This document shows, piece by piece, positions 11,287-22,936 of a stretch of 64,000 nucleotides of DNA; positions within the stretch are counted from its first letter, which is position 1, and every line of letters starts with the position of its first letter. Source of the stretch: Euptelea pleiosperma (taxonomy: Eukaryota > Streptophyta > Magnoliopsida > Ranunculales > Eupteleaceae); NCBI GenBank assembly GCA_035048495.1, contig CM068541.1:7881929-7945928 (forward strand), in the 5' to 3' direction. The notes under the pieces are model-generated. The model saw only the letters and a list, made by a program, of their open reading frames with translations. It was not told the DNA's origin and made no database searches. The position numbers and the translations under genes were made by a program.

Positions 11287-11960
11287 GTTTTAGTTGGGCT
11301 GCTCCTCTATCGGGAAAAGACTTGTTTTAAGCTTGGCATTGCAAAGCGCTTAGTAGTCTTGGTAAACAATCCATTGAGTTGTGTAAACAAGTGCCAAGTG
11401 CGTGCGTGCCTACCAAGATGCACTAGTCCTTGCAGACAAGCATTTGGCTATACGCAGCCAAGCATGCCTTAAAGACGCATGTCTTGGTTTTTAAGTTTTT
11501 AATTTGGTTCGTGTGTGGACGCCCATGTCCAGGAATTCGGTGCGTTGCACATGTATTACGGCCTTATGGGTGATGCAAGGTACAACATAGAACTGCAATG
11601 TAGCTTAATAATGGGGTTGATAGATCATTATATAAGCCCCACATAATAACAGATTAATTAATAGATCCCCCACATATTAAGTAGGCTCCACATAATAATG
11701 TGAGTTGAGAGATCATACAAAGCCGCCCCCCCCCCCCCCCACACACACACACATCAAGTGGGCCAAGGCCCAAGACATGCATGTTTCACAAAATGGACAT
11801 TTTGGAGACTCGGGGGAAGGGTAATTGGAAGGCACGCGATCCCGAGTCTTGGAGGTCCACGGCCCACTTTGGTGCATCCCCCAACACTTGTTTAAAATAG
11901 AAATGCGCATCTCAGTCTAAACATACCCCAAACAGAGCGCCAAGCAAATGCAACTTCAGT
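11287..11960. mobile_element. LINE remainder plus minisatellite-bearing element
   Basis: After a few LINE bases the sequence becomes a block with CTTGGCATTGCAAAGCGCTT on the left and an approximate inverse (AGCGCCAAGCAAATGC) near 11938-11953. Its middle (11600-11720) holds three or four degenerate copies of a CACATAATAA-type unit that is the reverse complement of the 36-bp unit at 19183-19404. A C tract (11726-11740) and (AC)n (11741-11753) follow. It is probably related to the element at 18931-19512. Confidence 0.55.
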
Positions 11961-13359
11961 TTAAAATGGGTGTTTGCCAAGTCCATGATGAGAATATGTC
12001 GACCCAACAAAGTAAAAATCATCAATCAGTTTGGTTTTTAGTGTGCTGGATCAAAAATTCTTGGGGTCACTGCAGTTCTCTCTCTCTCTCTCTGAGTTTA
12101 TAAGAACTTGTTGGGCCAAAAGCACGGGTCGTTTAAATAGTGTCCCAAAAGATGAGCCCATGCAACTACAGTGCAGTTCAAAGCAGTTCCAGCTTCAAAG
12201 CCCCTTTGGCTAAGAGTCAACAGGTTACTTCCGTTCCAGGTATGAATGTACAAAGAACCAGATTGTACCATATAGGACGGATCCGGGTCCTATCAGTACC
12301 AGTTCCATTTCCAGTACTGAAATAGGCAGTCCCGGTACCTGAACCAACAAATACTTAGTTCCCATGCAAATTTGCTGCCAAGCACGGTTATGTGGTTTCT
12401 ATCTGTGGAGAGGATTTTTCCCCTTTCACATTTACCTGGTTATTTTCTCTGTCCCACGCACGTACGCCATGTATAGGTAGCAAACTAGGCCATAAGTAGG
12501 ATCTCAAATTTCATAACGGTGAGGTCCATCTAAACTTAGTATAAATATTGAGTTTCAATTTACATTTTACAATTGAAGACTGCGAATAAGACTTTTACAA
12601 TAACAAAGATAAAATAAAGATGAGAGAATTAGAGGTAAAATCATTGGAGTTTTCTGCAAACTTTCAGTCCAACCCATTGTGGAATTGCTCTTCTATAATG
12701 GATTTGTTTTCTAAGTTATGTTCTGTCTCAGATTTGTTCTGAGAACTTTTTAGATTGAACTCCAAAATTAGAAGAAAAATGCTACCCCACGGATAACCGA
12801 ATAAAGTTATGTCCGATCAAACAGTTGGATTAAAAAATTCACGGTCCACAAGGTAATAATTGCAAAGAGTAAAATAATTGTTGCCTCATAGACCGTGGAT
12901 CTCTTGAATCCAATGGTTAAAGGCCTCGACTAGACATACTTTTGTCCAGTTCTCCCCGTGTGTTAGCATGACTCAAATTAAAATCGGGTAATTTAATTTT
13001 GGCATCTTGGTGGCTTAGTATAAACTATAAACCACATATGGGCGTCCTAAGAGTCACATAACACTTGTTACTTGACCCTTAAAGAATGTACAATCCCTAG
13101 GTGTAATAATTTTACACATATCTCCATATTTCTCTTCTCTAGGCAACTCTTACAAGCTAGAGAATGCGCATTGAGAGTACCAAGAATCTATGTTGATCTA
13201 GAAGATTTTAGTAATGTGTTTCTTGAACTTCCTAGTGACAAAGATATTAAAATTGGTCTATGAGAGACTAGGATGATGACAAGAGTCTATAAACAATCTC
13301 TATAAAATAAAATTTGAAATACTGAATTAATTTGAAACACATCCAATTTGAATCACAAT
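11961..13359. other. no recognisable feature
   Basis: Contains a short (CT)n near 12078-12093 and a 24-bp core-like remnant near 12015-12040. No gene is supported. Confidence 0.4.
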
Positions 13360-13500
13360 CCCATCATGAAGAAATGCCAAATTCAATGCCTAGCTAGAAA
13401 TTACCAACTAGGCTGAATTTTGGTGTGTAGGTCCATCAAGGAATGGGCCAAACATTCGAGGAGTCGATGGGCCCCAAAAAGTGTGCCATGTGTCAACTTG
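13360..13500. mobile_element. Right-half remnant of a core-group MITE
   Basis: Only one arm is present: ATTACCAACTAGGCTGAATTT, then GTAGGTCCATCAAGGAATGG, GCCAAACATTCGAGGAGTCG and GGGCCCC. The inverted partner is missing. Confidence 0.6.
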
Positions 13501-13882
13501 TGGATTTTGCATGCAATTTTGTATAGTATATCAACAATGGTATACCAGATTTTTTTTAGTGACCCACATGCAAGGATATGGTCCCATCGTTAACGTTGTT
13601 TAGTCCCTAAAACACAGATTAATGTCAAGTGGGAGGGCCCCCTCCAACTCTCGCCGAGGACTACGGTCCCAGCAAAACCCAATCATGAACCACACCCCAA
13701 GCTGAGTCTAAACCTTACATGGTACCAAGTACAATAATGATAGAATTCGCGACGTCCAATCCACATGCAACAATTTAGACAGGTAAGTAACATCACAAAT
13801 TTATAAATCTATTGAAACCTGAAAATAATAACAGTACTTCATGAAAACTTGTGTTACAAATGCTTTTGAGAGAGAGAGAGAG
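13501..13882. other. 3' flank of DUF247 copy A
   Basis: Non-coding. A (GA)n run at about 13868-13881 lies just past the stop codon of copy A in its transcribed direction. A similar (GA)n lies past the stop of copy B, which marks shared ancestry of the 3' flanks. Confidence 0.5.
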
Positions 13883-16161
13883 CTAAGATGGAGGAAGGGC
13901 ATAAGAGAAGACGGAAAAGAAGGTCTGAATAAAGGTAAGGAGGAGGAGGATAATAGCAGCAAGAAGGGAGGAAAATGCCCATGGACTGCTAAAATAGTCA
14001 TGCATCCACTTGGCCCTCCACATGTGCCATCTGGTGCCATAATAACGGTTGACATCCTTCAATAGTCTGGATAAGTAGCAATCGTCGACGTCGTAGACAA
14101 CCTCCTTGCAGAGTTTATTAAAAAGATCGGCCACATCTTCATCGCTACCCAATGTGTGGTTAATGATCCCATTGTAATGGAGACGCTCAACGTCCTTAGA
14201 GGAGTTCACAAGACTATCGAAGAATAAGACAGTGTGTGTGAAATAAGGTTCAGCATATCGGTCACACTGTTCATGGGCAACGAAATTTAGGAAGACAGGA
14301 CCTGTGTGGTCGTCAATGAGTAGAGGAGGGATTTCTAGGACACCTCCCTTAAATTCTATGTCTAGGAGATCATGATCCTCTCTCGCCTTGAACCGAACTC
14401 CTGCCCCTCGAAGCTCTGTGACAGAATGGATCAACTGCCTCTCTTGAACTGGGGGAACAGCTGAAGAAGGTTGCTTGTGCTCAAATTGAGATTTCTTGTC
14501 TTTGAAAAACGAGAGGAAGCTAGAGCGAAATAAACCAAGCAAATGATCATGTTTACCATCGATTGTGCACTTCTCCCTAGGCATTTTCTTCTCCCTAGGC
14601 ATTAGAGGATCAAAGAACTTGAGAGTGAGCTCTGTGAGAGAGGCTTCTTTCCCTGAATTTGTCATCTCAAAGAGCTTTTGGAGAACAAAGAAAGGAAGTT
14701 GGTTTTCGAGCATGAGCAAGTCCCTCTGAAGATTGGGGACCATCCAACGTGTTGTGAAGATGGGATCATCAACATTTTCCTGATTGATAGAAGGACAATA
14801 AACAGCCATTCAATTATAATATATACATAAATTGATAGAGATAAATATTTTTAATTATAAGATATGCATCTATAATTTCCCCAGAGAAATCCATACTATA
14901 ATAGTCATGTTTTTGCAACACAACTTGTTAGTGGATGACATGTTCCCGCACTCGTGTTGTGTTGGCCCCACGACCCATTAATATACATAGTTGTTTCATC
15001 TTTCTCCAATAGGGTCAATCTTTTGAGGTAAATAGTTGTTTAATATGGTAGCGGACCCCTTAAGGCCTAGGAGGTTATGGGTTCAAGTCTCCAACAGGGC
15101 GTATTCCCATTGAGGAGGCGTGTTAGCGGAAAATGTGTTAACGACCCGTTGGTATACAGTTATTTCACCTTTCCCCAATAAGTAGATAGTTTAACACAAC
15201 TTGTATGCATTCTCATTGTAGTAGATGGAAATCCCTATGCTTGAACGTATTCGAAAATTCAAGCTGATTAGACTTTAATAATTTTCCTATTTAATCTCCT
15301 AGATCAAAGGCCGTGTATTTGTAACTTTGTATCTCTTATTTTTCTGTAATTTCAGTAAAATTTCTTGTTTCTGTTTAAAACAAAAAGAGTTGAAAGAAGC
15401 CTAGCTAGAAAATATTGCAACCAGAGTGGAGAAGAACACCTTGTTTCCTGCCTAACATCTTAATTTATGGAAAAGATGAAGTAGATTTACTAATCTAGAT
15501 TATTAGAAATAACTCAAACCAAAAATAGAATAATAAAAAATTGAAAGAAAGTGGGTACCTTGTCACACTTAGCGTAGAGGCGCAAGAGCTCGACAATGAA
15601 GCAGCCATCAAGAATCATCATCATCACAAATTTATTGCTTTCAATTTCTATAAAGGTCTCCGAGTAGCAAGCTCTAGCTTTAGCCTCCAATTCCTTCATG
15701 GCTGCAGCTACACTCTCTATCTCATCAACGAAATCGCTTTGGTGTGATGATGGTCCACATTGTTGATGGCCTAGTTCCACTAGGCTCTCCGTGGTACCAT
15801 TTTGAGGGTGAATTGAGCTCAAGAAGCGAAATAGAAACCGCAATTTGTGGTCTTCCATGCCTTTAAGACGAGGCTCTTTGCAATGGAAAGGACCAATAGA
15901 GACAAGCTTTGGATCGTAAGCATTTTCATGAACCTCCCGCATGCTTCCCGGAACTCTATAGATAGACCAGGATTTGCCAGATTTCTGAAGAGGGGCGCCT
16001 TGGAGGTAGTCTTTGATGGTGATCACCATTTCGGAGATTCCATCACTATCTTCGTCTAGTCTTGAAAAGCGCTCGCTGTTCCTTTTTGAGCTATGTTTTC
16101 TTTTTCCCACAGCTCCGATGGAACTCTTTATCTTCTTCCAACCTCTTGCACCATGCCCCAT
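13883..16161 (-). CDS. DUF247 family protein, copy A (intact)
   Basis: Two exons, 15559-16161 and 13883-14779, join in phase 0 across a 779-bp GT-AG intron (AAG|GTACC and ATCAG|GAAAA) to give 499 residues, a usual length for plant DUF247 (UPF0481) proteins. The family signature is clear: IYRVP at ~67-71, YDPKLVSIGPFHC at ~82-94, GMEDHKLRFLFR at ~101-112, ILDGCFIVELL near 185-195, then RWMVPNLQRDLLMLENQLPF in exon 2. A single hydrophobic segment near 470-492, followed by a short tail, predicts C-terminal membrane anchoring. The biochemical role of the family is unknown. In grasses, DUF247 genes at the S and Z loci control self-incompatibility. Exon 2 contains a small direct repeat, MPREKKMPREKC, at the point where copy C has an extra intron. 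The ATG at 16161 is chosen by alignment with copies B and C. An open hydrophobic stretch upstream might extend it. Confidence 0.93.
14940..15200 (+). repeat. SINE-like repeat, copy 2, in the intron of DUF247 A
   Basis: Contains ATGGTAGCGGACCCCTTAAGG and a B-box-like GGTTCAAGTCTCC in the same order as the minus-strand copy at 4240-4500. The end motifs TTTCATCTTTCTCCAATA and TTTCACCTTTCCCCAATA are duplicated on both sides. It lies antisense to the host gene. Confidence 0.45.
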
Positions 16162-17367
16162 CCCTTGAAATGTAGCGAAGAAGAGGAGCGGAAGGAAAGA
16201 TCTCCTCCTTTGGATGGAGGATATTATGCCTGAAAAAATGAAAGCAAAATCGAAAATATAATAGAAGCTATTGGAGAATATATGATGAGATACACCAACT
16301 TAATTGATTTATCCAAATCTTAATGATCCGGAGAATAGATGATATGGTGCCGAGGTAGTATTCAAGATCAAACTCAGTCAGTCACTTGGTAGAGTCCAAC
16401 CCGGGTGAGTTAAAGACCATGTTCAACCAATATATGGTTCATTAAGCAATTAACGGCGACATTAAAAGTCGTGCATTCACACTGTGGGTAAACTAGACTA
16501 ATCCTCAAATATACATTTTTATCGATCACATGGCATCAGATAATCAAAGATTTAAGATCCAGGATGGTGCCAGGTCCAGCTTCCAGGAAATCTCTATGTG
16601 ATCATTTTCAATGATCGAAAAGGACCAAGAGGTGGAAATCTGTATTTTATACGAAGTCAACCTAATGGCACCTTTTCTTTTCTTTTCCTTTCTTTTTTGG
16701 AATTTGGAGGGCTAGTGGGCCCGCGTCTTTGGAAGCCGTGTCTACAAAGGAGGAGTTTTTCTTCGTAGGTTTCCATAACCCTTTCGTATAACTACAAACT
16801 CTCCCTTTAGATAGTGACAGTCCCTGGCCGGAAGCCCACTAGGACTTTCCTTCAGCCCAAAATATGTCACATTGACTCTTGATTGATTTGTTAAGGTCCT
16901 TACACATGGTGAGACGCGCGTGTTGGACATTTTCAAACAGTTTTTTCTTTCTTTATATTTTTATTTGATCCTTGTTTTTTAATTGGCAAGATCTTCAATG
17001 CGCAAAAAAATATTTTATATTCTGCGCCTGCCGTGTCGATTCAATATTTTGTGAGGATTGACTATGAAAATAGTCGTTCGACTACAGTTTCTGTAGGTAA
17101 TTTTTATAGCTGTAGTAACTGCTAATGTCTGGATCTTGCATAAAGATTCTTAGGTAGTTATTTTTTACAAACTGCGGGGTAATTATTTTCACTGATGTTA
17201 GTAATTTTCGGTCGCGCAAAATAGATAAAAGATTCTTGCGTGCACAGAAGAAGTTCCCTTTTTAATTTATATACTTTATTGGTTTGATTGCTTGAATTTT
17301 TCTCAAGAAATTCATCTTTTCTGATAGAAAAATTTACGAGAAAAAAAAAAACGCCTAGGAAATTGCC
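16162..17367. other. Upstream region of DUF247 A
   Basis: Just upstream of the ATG, 16162-16229 is similar to the region upstream of copy C, beginning at an acceptor-like TTTTTCAG. This suggests a 5' untranslated exon or an unannotated leader. Further up are a pyrimidine tract near 16671-16700 and AT-rich DNA with no gene. Confidence 0.5.
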
Positions 17368-17370
17368 TTA

Positions 17371-17635
17371 AGGGTGTGTTTGATTGCACCCAAGAAAATA
17401 TGTTTTTTTTTTGTAATTTTCTACTAGGTCCCGAATCCGTGAGAAAATAAGGCCATTTTTCTTTGGAAACAAATTCTTACCTCGGGGAAACGTAAATGAC
17501 TTCCTGGCCGTTGGAAAAATCTCATTTTTTTAAATTTTCAGATTCAAAATGACATATCAAACAATTGAAAAGAGCATTTCTTGGGTTAAATATGCGATTT
17601 CCCACGGAAAAATTGCCAATCAAATTAACAAGCGC
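17371..17635. mobile_element. Harbinger-type MITE, TTA target
   Basis: The left end is AGGGTGTGTTTGATTGCACC and the right end, TGCCAATCAAATTAACAAGCGC, is a degraded inverse. Both sides carry TTA (17368-17370 and 17636-17638), the 3-bp duplication of PIF/Harbinger elements. The inside has GAGAAAAT and GGGAAAAT-like motifs shared with 17639-17945, 47577-47861 and 63873-64000. Confidence 0.7.
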
Positions 17636-17638
17636 TTA

Positions 17639-17945
17639 AGGCGTGTTTGATTGCCAAGTGGGAAAATTGTATTTTCCTTGGGAAAACGCCTCTCTCCATT
17701 GTTAGATAAGCCAATTTAAATCTGTATAATTTTTTCTACAAAACCATTAAATCTGAATAATTTTTCCTACTAAGCCTGGAATTCATTTCCCATCCATATA
17801 GGTGAGGATTCATTTCCACCCAAAAATATGCCTTTATATTGTCACATGATTAAAATATGTGTTCTCAGTTGCAATCAATCGGCCATTAAAGGCATTTCCA
17901 AGATGTATTTTCTCGAGAAAATTTTCTATGAAATCAAACACGCCC
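17639..17945. mobile_element. Harbinger-type MITE, adjacent copy
   Basis: Starts AGGCGTGTTTGATTGCC and ends ATCAAACACGCCC, with TTA on both sides (17636-17638 shared with the neighbour, 17946-17948). At 307 bp it is the better-kept member of a back-to-back pair, one inserted at the edge of the other. Confidence 0.85.
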
Positions 17946-18154
17946 TTAGTTCTTTTACCCTGCAAGAATGCATATCATGACCTATAATCTAATCCTAGTG
18001 GTACCGTTAGATGCAACCGAACAAATTGGTGCAATCAAGACTCTTCATTTTGATCAACTGTGTTTTTAAAGAAAGCAACGAATGATTATGAAAATACAAA
18101 TATGCACTTCTCATTATTATTTTTTTGTAGGAGTGAATTTCACCATCTTTATAT

Positions 18155-18519
18155 CACCAAGGTATACCTCATGCTTTTTGGTGTGAGGAAGCACGATTTT
18201 TGTTACTCGCCGCTGTTATCTGGGCCCACTGACTGCGTGGATGTTTTGCCCACCCTTACTAGACAATCATACCAAAAATCAGCTTGTTTGATGATTTGGT
18301 TGTAGTACAAAAAAATGGTTGAATCCAACGGCTATAATCAGGCCTTAAAAAGTACTAAAATCAAATGGTTAGAGATAATCAGTCAGGGTGATTTTTGGTT
18401 TATATATCTACCAAGGGGTGGGCTAAACATCCATGCTGTCAGTGGGCCCAGATGGCAGCGTAGAGTAACAAAAATCATGCTTCCTCACGCCAAAAAGCAT
18501 GAGGTATACATTGTTACAA
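18155..18519. mobile_element. MITE with AAGGTATACCTCATG termini
   Basis: A ~365-bp foldback with very similar arms: AAGGTATACCTCATGCTTTT on the left and its inverse on the right. The arms continue through GTGAGGAAGCACGATTTTTG. The core (TGGGCCCACTGACTGCGTGG, AATCAGCTTGTTTGATGATT) is the common one. It is a member of the GATGTAACAAGG family. Confidence 0.8.
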
Positions 18520-18930
18520 TGTTTTTCCTTTTTTTTACTTGGAAGAATCAAAGGTAGAGGCGCACGCCACGCACAAGTGGCAATCCCTGAATAGCCATGC
18601 ATCAAATATCGATGTTTGGCTCACACCACAAATATTTCCGTTCACTAAGATCATAAGGTGCACAAATTTCATACAAGTACATGTGACCTACATACAAGGA
18701 GAAGGACCCATAATTGAATTAGTCCATCAAAAATAGTTTGACATACCAAATTTGATCGAATGGTTGTAACCATCAGTTCTATTGCATTCGTTGAATGGTT
18801 AGAAAAAAGAGTGTGTATGAACACTGAACTGATGGTTGTGATGATCAGATGGGATCAATTTCTTGGAAAAGAAATATCCTCGGCAGGACCCATTCAATGG
18901 TGCGAGAATGCCAAAATTATCTTTGGTAGC
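18520..18930. other. no recognisable feature
   Basis: Two short overlapping frames only. No gene or repeat recognised. Confidence 0.35.
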
Positions 18931-19512
18931 GCACCTTCAACGTCCGTCTTGGCTGAAGGTGTGCGTCTTGATTGACGACAAGTGTTTGGGTCACAACAAG
19001 GCGTGCACCTTCGAAGACACAGTGGACCTTCGAGACGCACAAAAGTGAACCTTTGAAGGTTCACCTCCCCCCTTGAGTCTTCGAAGATACATGTACTTTG
19101 AAGGTTCACTCTCCACTCCCAATGGGCTTAGCCCGCCTAATGTGTGGCCCACTTTTGATGTATTGGCCCTCTTAACATATATCACATGTATGATCTATCA
19201 ACGACACTATATTATTTGGGACCCACAGATGATCCATAAACTTATGTTTTTATGTGAGGTACACATGATTTATTGATCCCATTAACATGTGGGACCCACA
19301 TGATTTATCAACTCTTGTTATTATGTGCGGCTCACATGAACTATCGATCTTCGTTCTTATGTTGGGTTCGCATGATCTATCAACATTTGTTCTTATATGG
19401 GTCTCACAGGGTCGTGTAGAACCAAATGTCGGTCTTAACCTTTAAAGGTACTTACATTGAAGACGTGGACCGTCAAGACGCACGTCTTCGGTTGAAGACA
19501 TGCTACCAAACA
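18931..19512. mobile_element. Inverted-repeat element carrying a 36-bp minisatellite
   Basis: The left end CTTTGGTAGCGCACCTTCAAC is matched by the inverse TTGAAGACATGCTACCAAACAG on the right, with GTGCGTCTTGA and TCAAGACGCAC as inner arms. Between them lie several CTTCGAAG and CCTTTGAAGG palindromes and the tandem array at 19183-19404. No open frame of note. Probably a non-autonomous DNA transposon. Confidence 0.6.
19183..19404. repeat. 36-bp tandem array, about six units
   Basis: Units begin at 19183 (longer, 43 bp), 19226, 19262, 19297, 19333 and 19369, with spacing 36, 35, 36, 36 and 36. The pattern is CACATGATYTATCAAC, then TTGTTMTTATGTG, then GGSTC. The same unit in reverse orientation is found near 11600-11720. 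Confidence 0.85.
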
Positions 19513-19984
19513 GAGCCTTAGACATCTTAACGGCGTCTCAAGTAGCAAGTGAAATGTGATGCCGTGGGACGCAGTCATCTGCTTCCCTTAGTTTGAATCT
19601 TTATCCAACCAGTGACTAGGACGGAGCAAGCGACATATGATATCGTTTTTTTCTCTAAATGCGTATTCACCTACGAAATTGGTAAAGGGGCAGTTTCATA
19701 ATTTCAATTTTGAATTGTGATTGCTTGCGTATTAAAAGAAAAACTTGTTGAAAGTCCATGATCAGGGGAGGACTGGAGGCAAGTTTAAATTTTCTATAAC
19801 CACAGAGGAATGTCAAATTTCCCTAATTAACAGGGGAGGCAAGTCAACAAAAACACTTCATTATTTAGACAGGTCAAACCACAAACTGATAGAATCCATT
19901 GAAACTTGAGAAGAAATTCCATAAAACATGAAAATAACAACATTTGATCAAGAAACCTTATGAGAGAGAGAGGGAGAGAGAGAA
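19513..19984. other. 3' flank of DUF247 B
   Basis: Non-coding. The (GA)n run near 19960-19982 and the ACAGGTCA stretch at ~19869 parallel the 3' flank of copy A. Confidence 0.45.
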
Positions 19985-21112
19985 CTAAGATTGGGGGCGT
20001 ACATAAGAGTAGACGGAAAAGAAGGTCTGAACAGCAGTAAGAAAGAGGAGGACAACGGCAGCAAGAAAGGAGGCAAATGTCCATGGACTACTAAAGTAGT
20101 CATGCTTCCACTTCGCATAGTCCTTCTTCCAGTTCGCCATCCACGAGTTCCAATTGCTGTGACAATGCTGTTCGACATTTTCTACTTGTTTAGATAAGTA
20201 GCAATCACCGACGCCAAAGACAACCTCCTTGCCAAGCATATTGAAAGTATTGGCCACATCTTTATCACTACCCAAAAGGTGATTAAGGATCCCTTTGCTA
20301 CGGAGAAGCTCAACGTCTTTAAAGGAGTTCACTAGGCCATCGAAGAATAAGACATAGTGTGTAAAATAAGGCTTGGCATCTGCATGGCAATGTTCATAGG
20401 CCACGAAATTCAGGAAGACAGGACCTATGTGGCCGTCTATGAGCAGAGGAGGGATTTCTAGGACCCCTTGGTTAAATTCTATTTCTAGGAGGTCATGGCC
20501 CTCTCTCTTCTTAAATTCAACTCCTGCCTCTAGGAGCTCTGTGACACAACGGATCACATGTCTCTCTTGAACTGGAGTAACATCTACGGCGCAGTGAGGT
20601 TGCTTGTGCTTACCATGTGATTCATTGTCTTTGAAAGACGAGAGGAAGGTAGAGTGAAATAAACCAAGCAAATGATCATGTTCGCTTCCTATGCTATTTT
20701 TTTCTTGCATTTTCTTACCCCTAGGCATTAGAGGATCAAAGAACTTGAGGACGAGCTCTATTAGAGATTCTTCATTCCTTGTTTTTGTTATGCTAAATAG
20801 CGCTTGGAGAACAAAGAAAGGAAGTTGGTTGCCGAGCATAAGCAAGTCCCGCCGAAGAATGGGCACCATCCAGCGTGTTGTGATGATGGGATCATCAACA
20901 TATTCCTGATGGAAATCGGGAGAAAAAACAACCGTGATAAACATTTCCATACTATATTCTTTGTAATTGTCTGAGAGAAATCCAAACTATAATAACCGTG
21001 TTTTAGCAATACAAGTGGCTTTGTTTCTCTGCTTATCGAAAATAGTGGTATCGATTCTCATTGTACCAGACAGTCTAGTAGATGATGACAATCCTTTTGC
21101 TTGAACAAGCTA

Positions 21113-21487
21113 AGCAACTCCAACCAGTCTCTATATCTTCAAATATAGATATACTTTTTTGAAATCCAACTCCAACTGGTCTCTATATCATACTCTAAAT
21201 TTGAAACTAGCCCCTCATTTCTATTTGTGACTCCAAATTAATATAGAGATCTCTATTCTTTTACTCCAAATATAAAGATCTACTTTTTACTTTTCTAAAT
21301 TTCATATTTATCCTTTTAATAACCTTTTGAAAAAATTTAAATACCTTTTGTGTCCTTTTAACTCTAAAGATGTTTTTTTAAAGATGACTGGTTGGATTTC
21401 AATACTTCTTGAAGGGTGTCTCCATCATCAAATTTGAAAAAGATTCCTTCTTAAAGCCAAAATTTGAAGACACAGGTTGGTGTTGCT
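21113..21487. mobile_element. MITE with AGCAACTCCAAC termini, in the intron of DUF247 B
   Basis: Left AGCAACTCCAACCAGTCTC, right inverse GGTTGGTGTTGCT. AT-rich centre. Diverged relative of 2475-2893. Confidence 0.65.
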
Positions 21488-21742
21488 CCTAGTATCCTTG
21501 CCAAATATCATCCCAATATGACATTTCTAGCACTACAAAAATGAAGATTACAAGTTAAAAAAAATTCTGAAAATTTCACCGTTAAATTGAACTCCGCATT
21601 TAGTAGAATTGGAAGTTCCAAAAATGGCTGATTTTTTGTGAGAGTGATCCTTAAGGTGAGTAGATCATCCTCACCAAAAATCAACCCTGAAAAATCTCCA
21701 TGTGGGCCCCACAAGCATGTGGAACAACACGTCGAAATAACA

Positions 21743-21918
21743 TAGTAAAATTTTGATGACAGTAGGGTCGCTGACAGCCACAGAGTTCTCGGCATGTACT
21801 CGAGTGCTTTTGCCACGTACCCAAGTGCTTTTTGCTTTGTAATAAAAAATAAAAAAATAAAAACTCATTTGGGCACGTGGCAAAAAGCACTCAGATGCTG
21901 TTAGTCAAAGTTTTACTC
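21743..21918. mobile_element. Short MULE-type MITE, 9-bp target duplication, in the intron of DUF247 B
   Basis: A 176-bp element with termini TAGTAAAATTTTGATGACAG and the inverse of GAGTAAAACTTTGACTAACAG. It is flanked by the perfect duplication GAAATAACA (21734-21742 and 21919-21927). The inner arms GTGCTTTTTGC and GTACTCGAGTGC resemble those in the 23790-23963 foldback, not the common core, so the same termini are joined to a different inside. Confidence 0.88.
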
Positions 21919-22049
21919 GAAATAACATTACCTAACATGGGGTTATGTCAAAATTTCCCTAAAAGATATTTGATGCAAAAGTACTCGAGGAACAATGAAG
22001 TGTGGGATCTGGGTTCCCGTTGAAAGCCCGTGGAAATGTTTGATTTGCT

Positions 22050-22220
22050 TTCGAAAAGAAAATCATGAGGCAGATCTTTTTAGCTTACAAAGTTGCAAGA
22101 AGCCTCCTCTGGCTTTTGTTTTCCCTTCTCTTCCCATCTTTTTCTACATGTATCTCTTATTTCTATTATTTTCAATAAATTTTCTTTTCAACTGATCACA
22201 ATCAATTTATAAAAAAATAA
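22050..22220 (+). mobile_element. LINE 3'-end fragment, tentative
   Basis: A short frame ENHEADLFSLQSCK resembles the RNase H tail of LINEs (NHEADRLA-type). It is followed by TTTTCAATAAATTTTCTTTT and an A-rich tail. Pieces with the same AGGCAGATCTTTTTAGC motif occur near 26655 and 29970. Confidence 0.4.
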
Positions 22221-22572
22221 AAAAATAAAAAGGCAAGCAGCCTACACACAGGATAATATTGCAACCCTTGTTTTAATTTCTCTGCTTACCATCTACTTAT
22301 CTTGTCAACCTCGATTAACATTTGAAAGGAAAGTGATAGTATCACCATGATCCAGAACTTCGGATGGTCATCAAGATTTATGTTGTATGAATTATCAGGA
22401 TACGCAGATAATCACGAAATCGTGCAAAAAAAAAAGAAAACCATCGTCTTCAACTGAAGAAAAAACCTTAAATCCACGAGGAGAAACTTTCTCAAAATAG
22501 TAAACCTACTCAAAATACAAATCTTAATTCAACCAAAACTAACCTTAATTACTAAAAATTGTAACTTTGACC

Positions 22573-22936
22573 CAGTGTTTTAAAACTCGTTAAGTCAACT
22601 CGAAACTCGGCCGAGTTGACTCGACTCGGCTGAATTTTGAGTTGAATCGAAATAAACTCAAATCGAATAAACAACAGAAAAACAAGGCACCAAATAAGTC
22701 CGTTGTTTTATAATTGACACACCTAATTAATAAGTTTCTGGAACGCCTTGTCAACACAAACTCAACCAAATCTTATAAATTTGCTTATAAAAATATGATA
22801 TTTATATATTAATATTAATATATGTATATAACATTAGTATATTACTCGAGTCGAGTTACTTTGGGTCGAGTTCCGGTCTTCGAGTTAACTCAACTTGGTA
22901 GACTTTCGAGTTGAGTTTTCGAGTTTTTAAACACTG
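22573..22936. mobile_element. hAT-type MITE, 8-bp target duplication, in the intron of DUF247 B
   Basis: The termini CAGTGTTTTAAAACTCG and CGAGTTTTTAAACACTG are inverted. Flanks are the perfect 8-bp duplication CTTTGACC (22565-22572 and 22937-22944), diagnostic of hAT insertion. The 364-bp body contains ACTCGGCCGAGTTGACTCG-like arms. Same family as 10938-11286. Confidence 0.93.
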
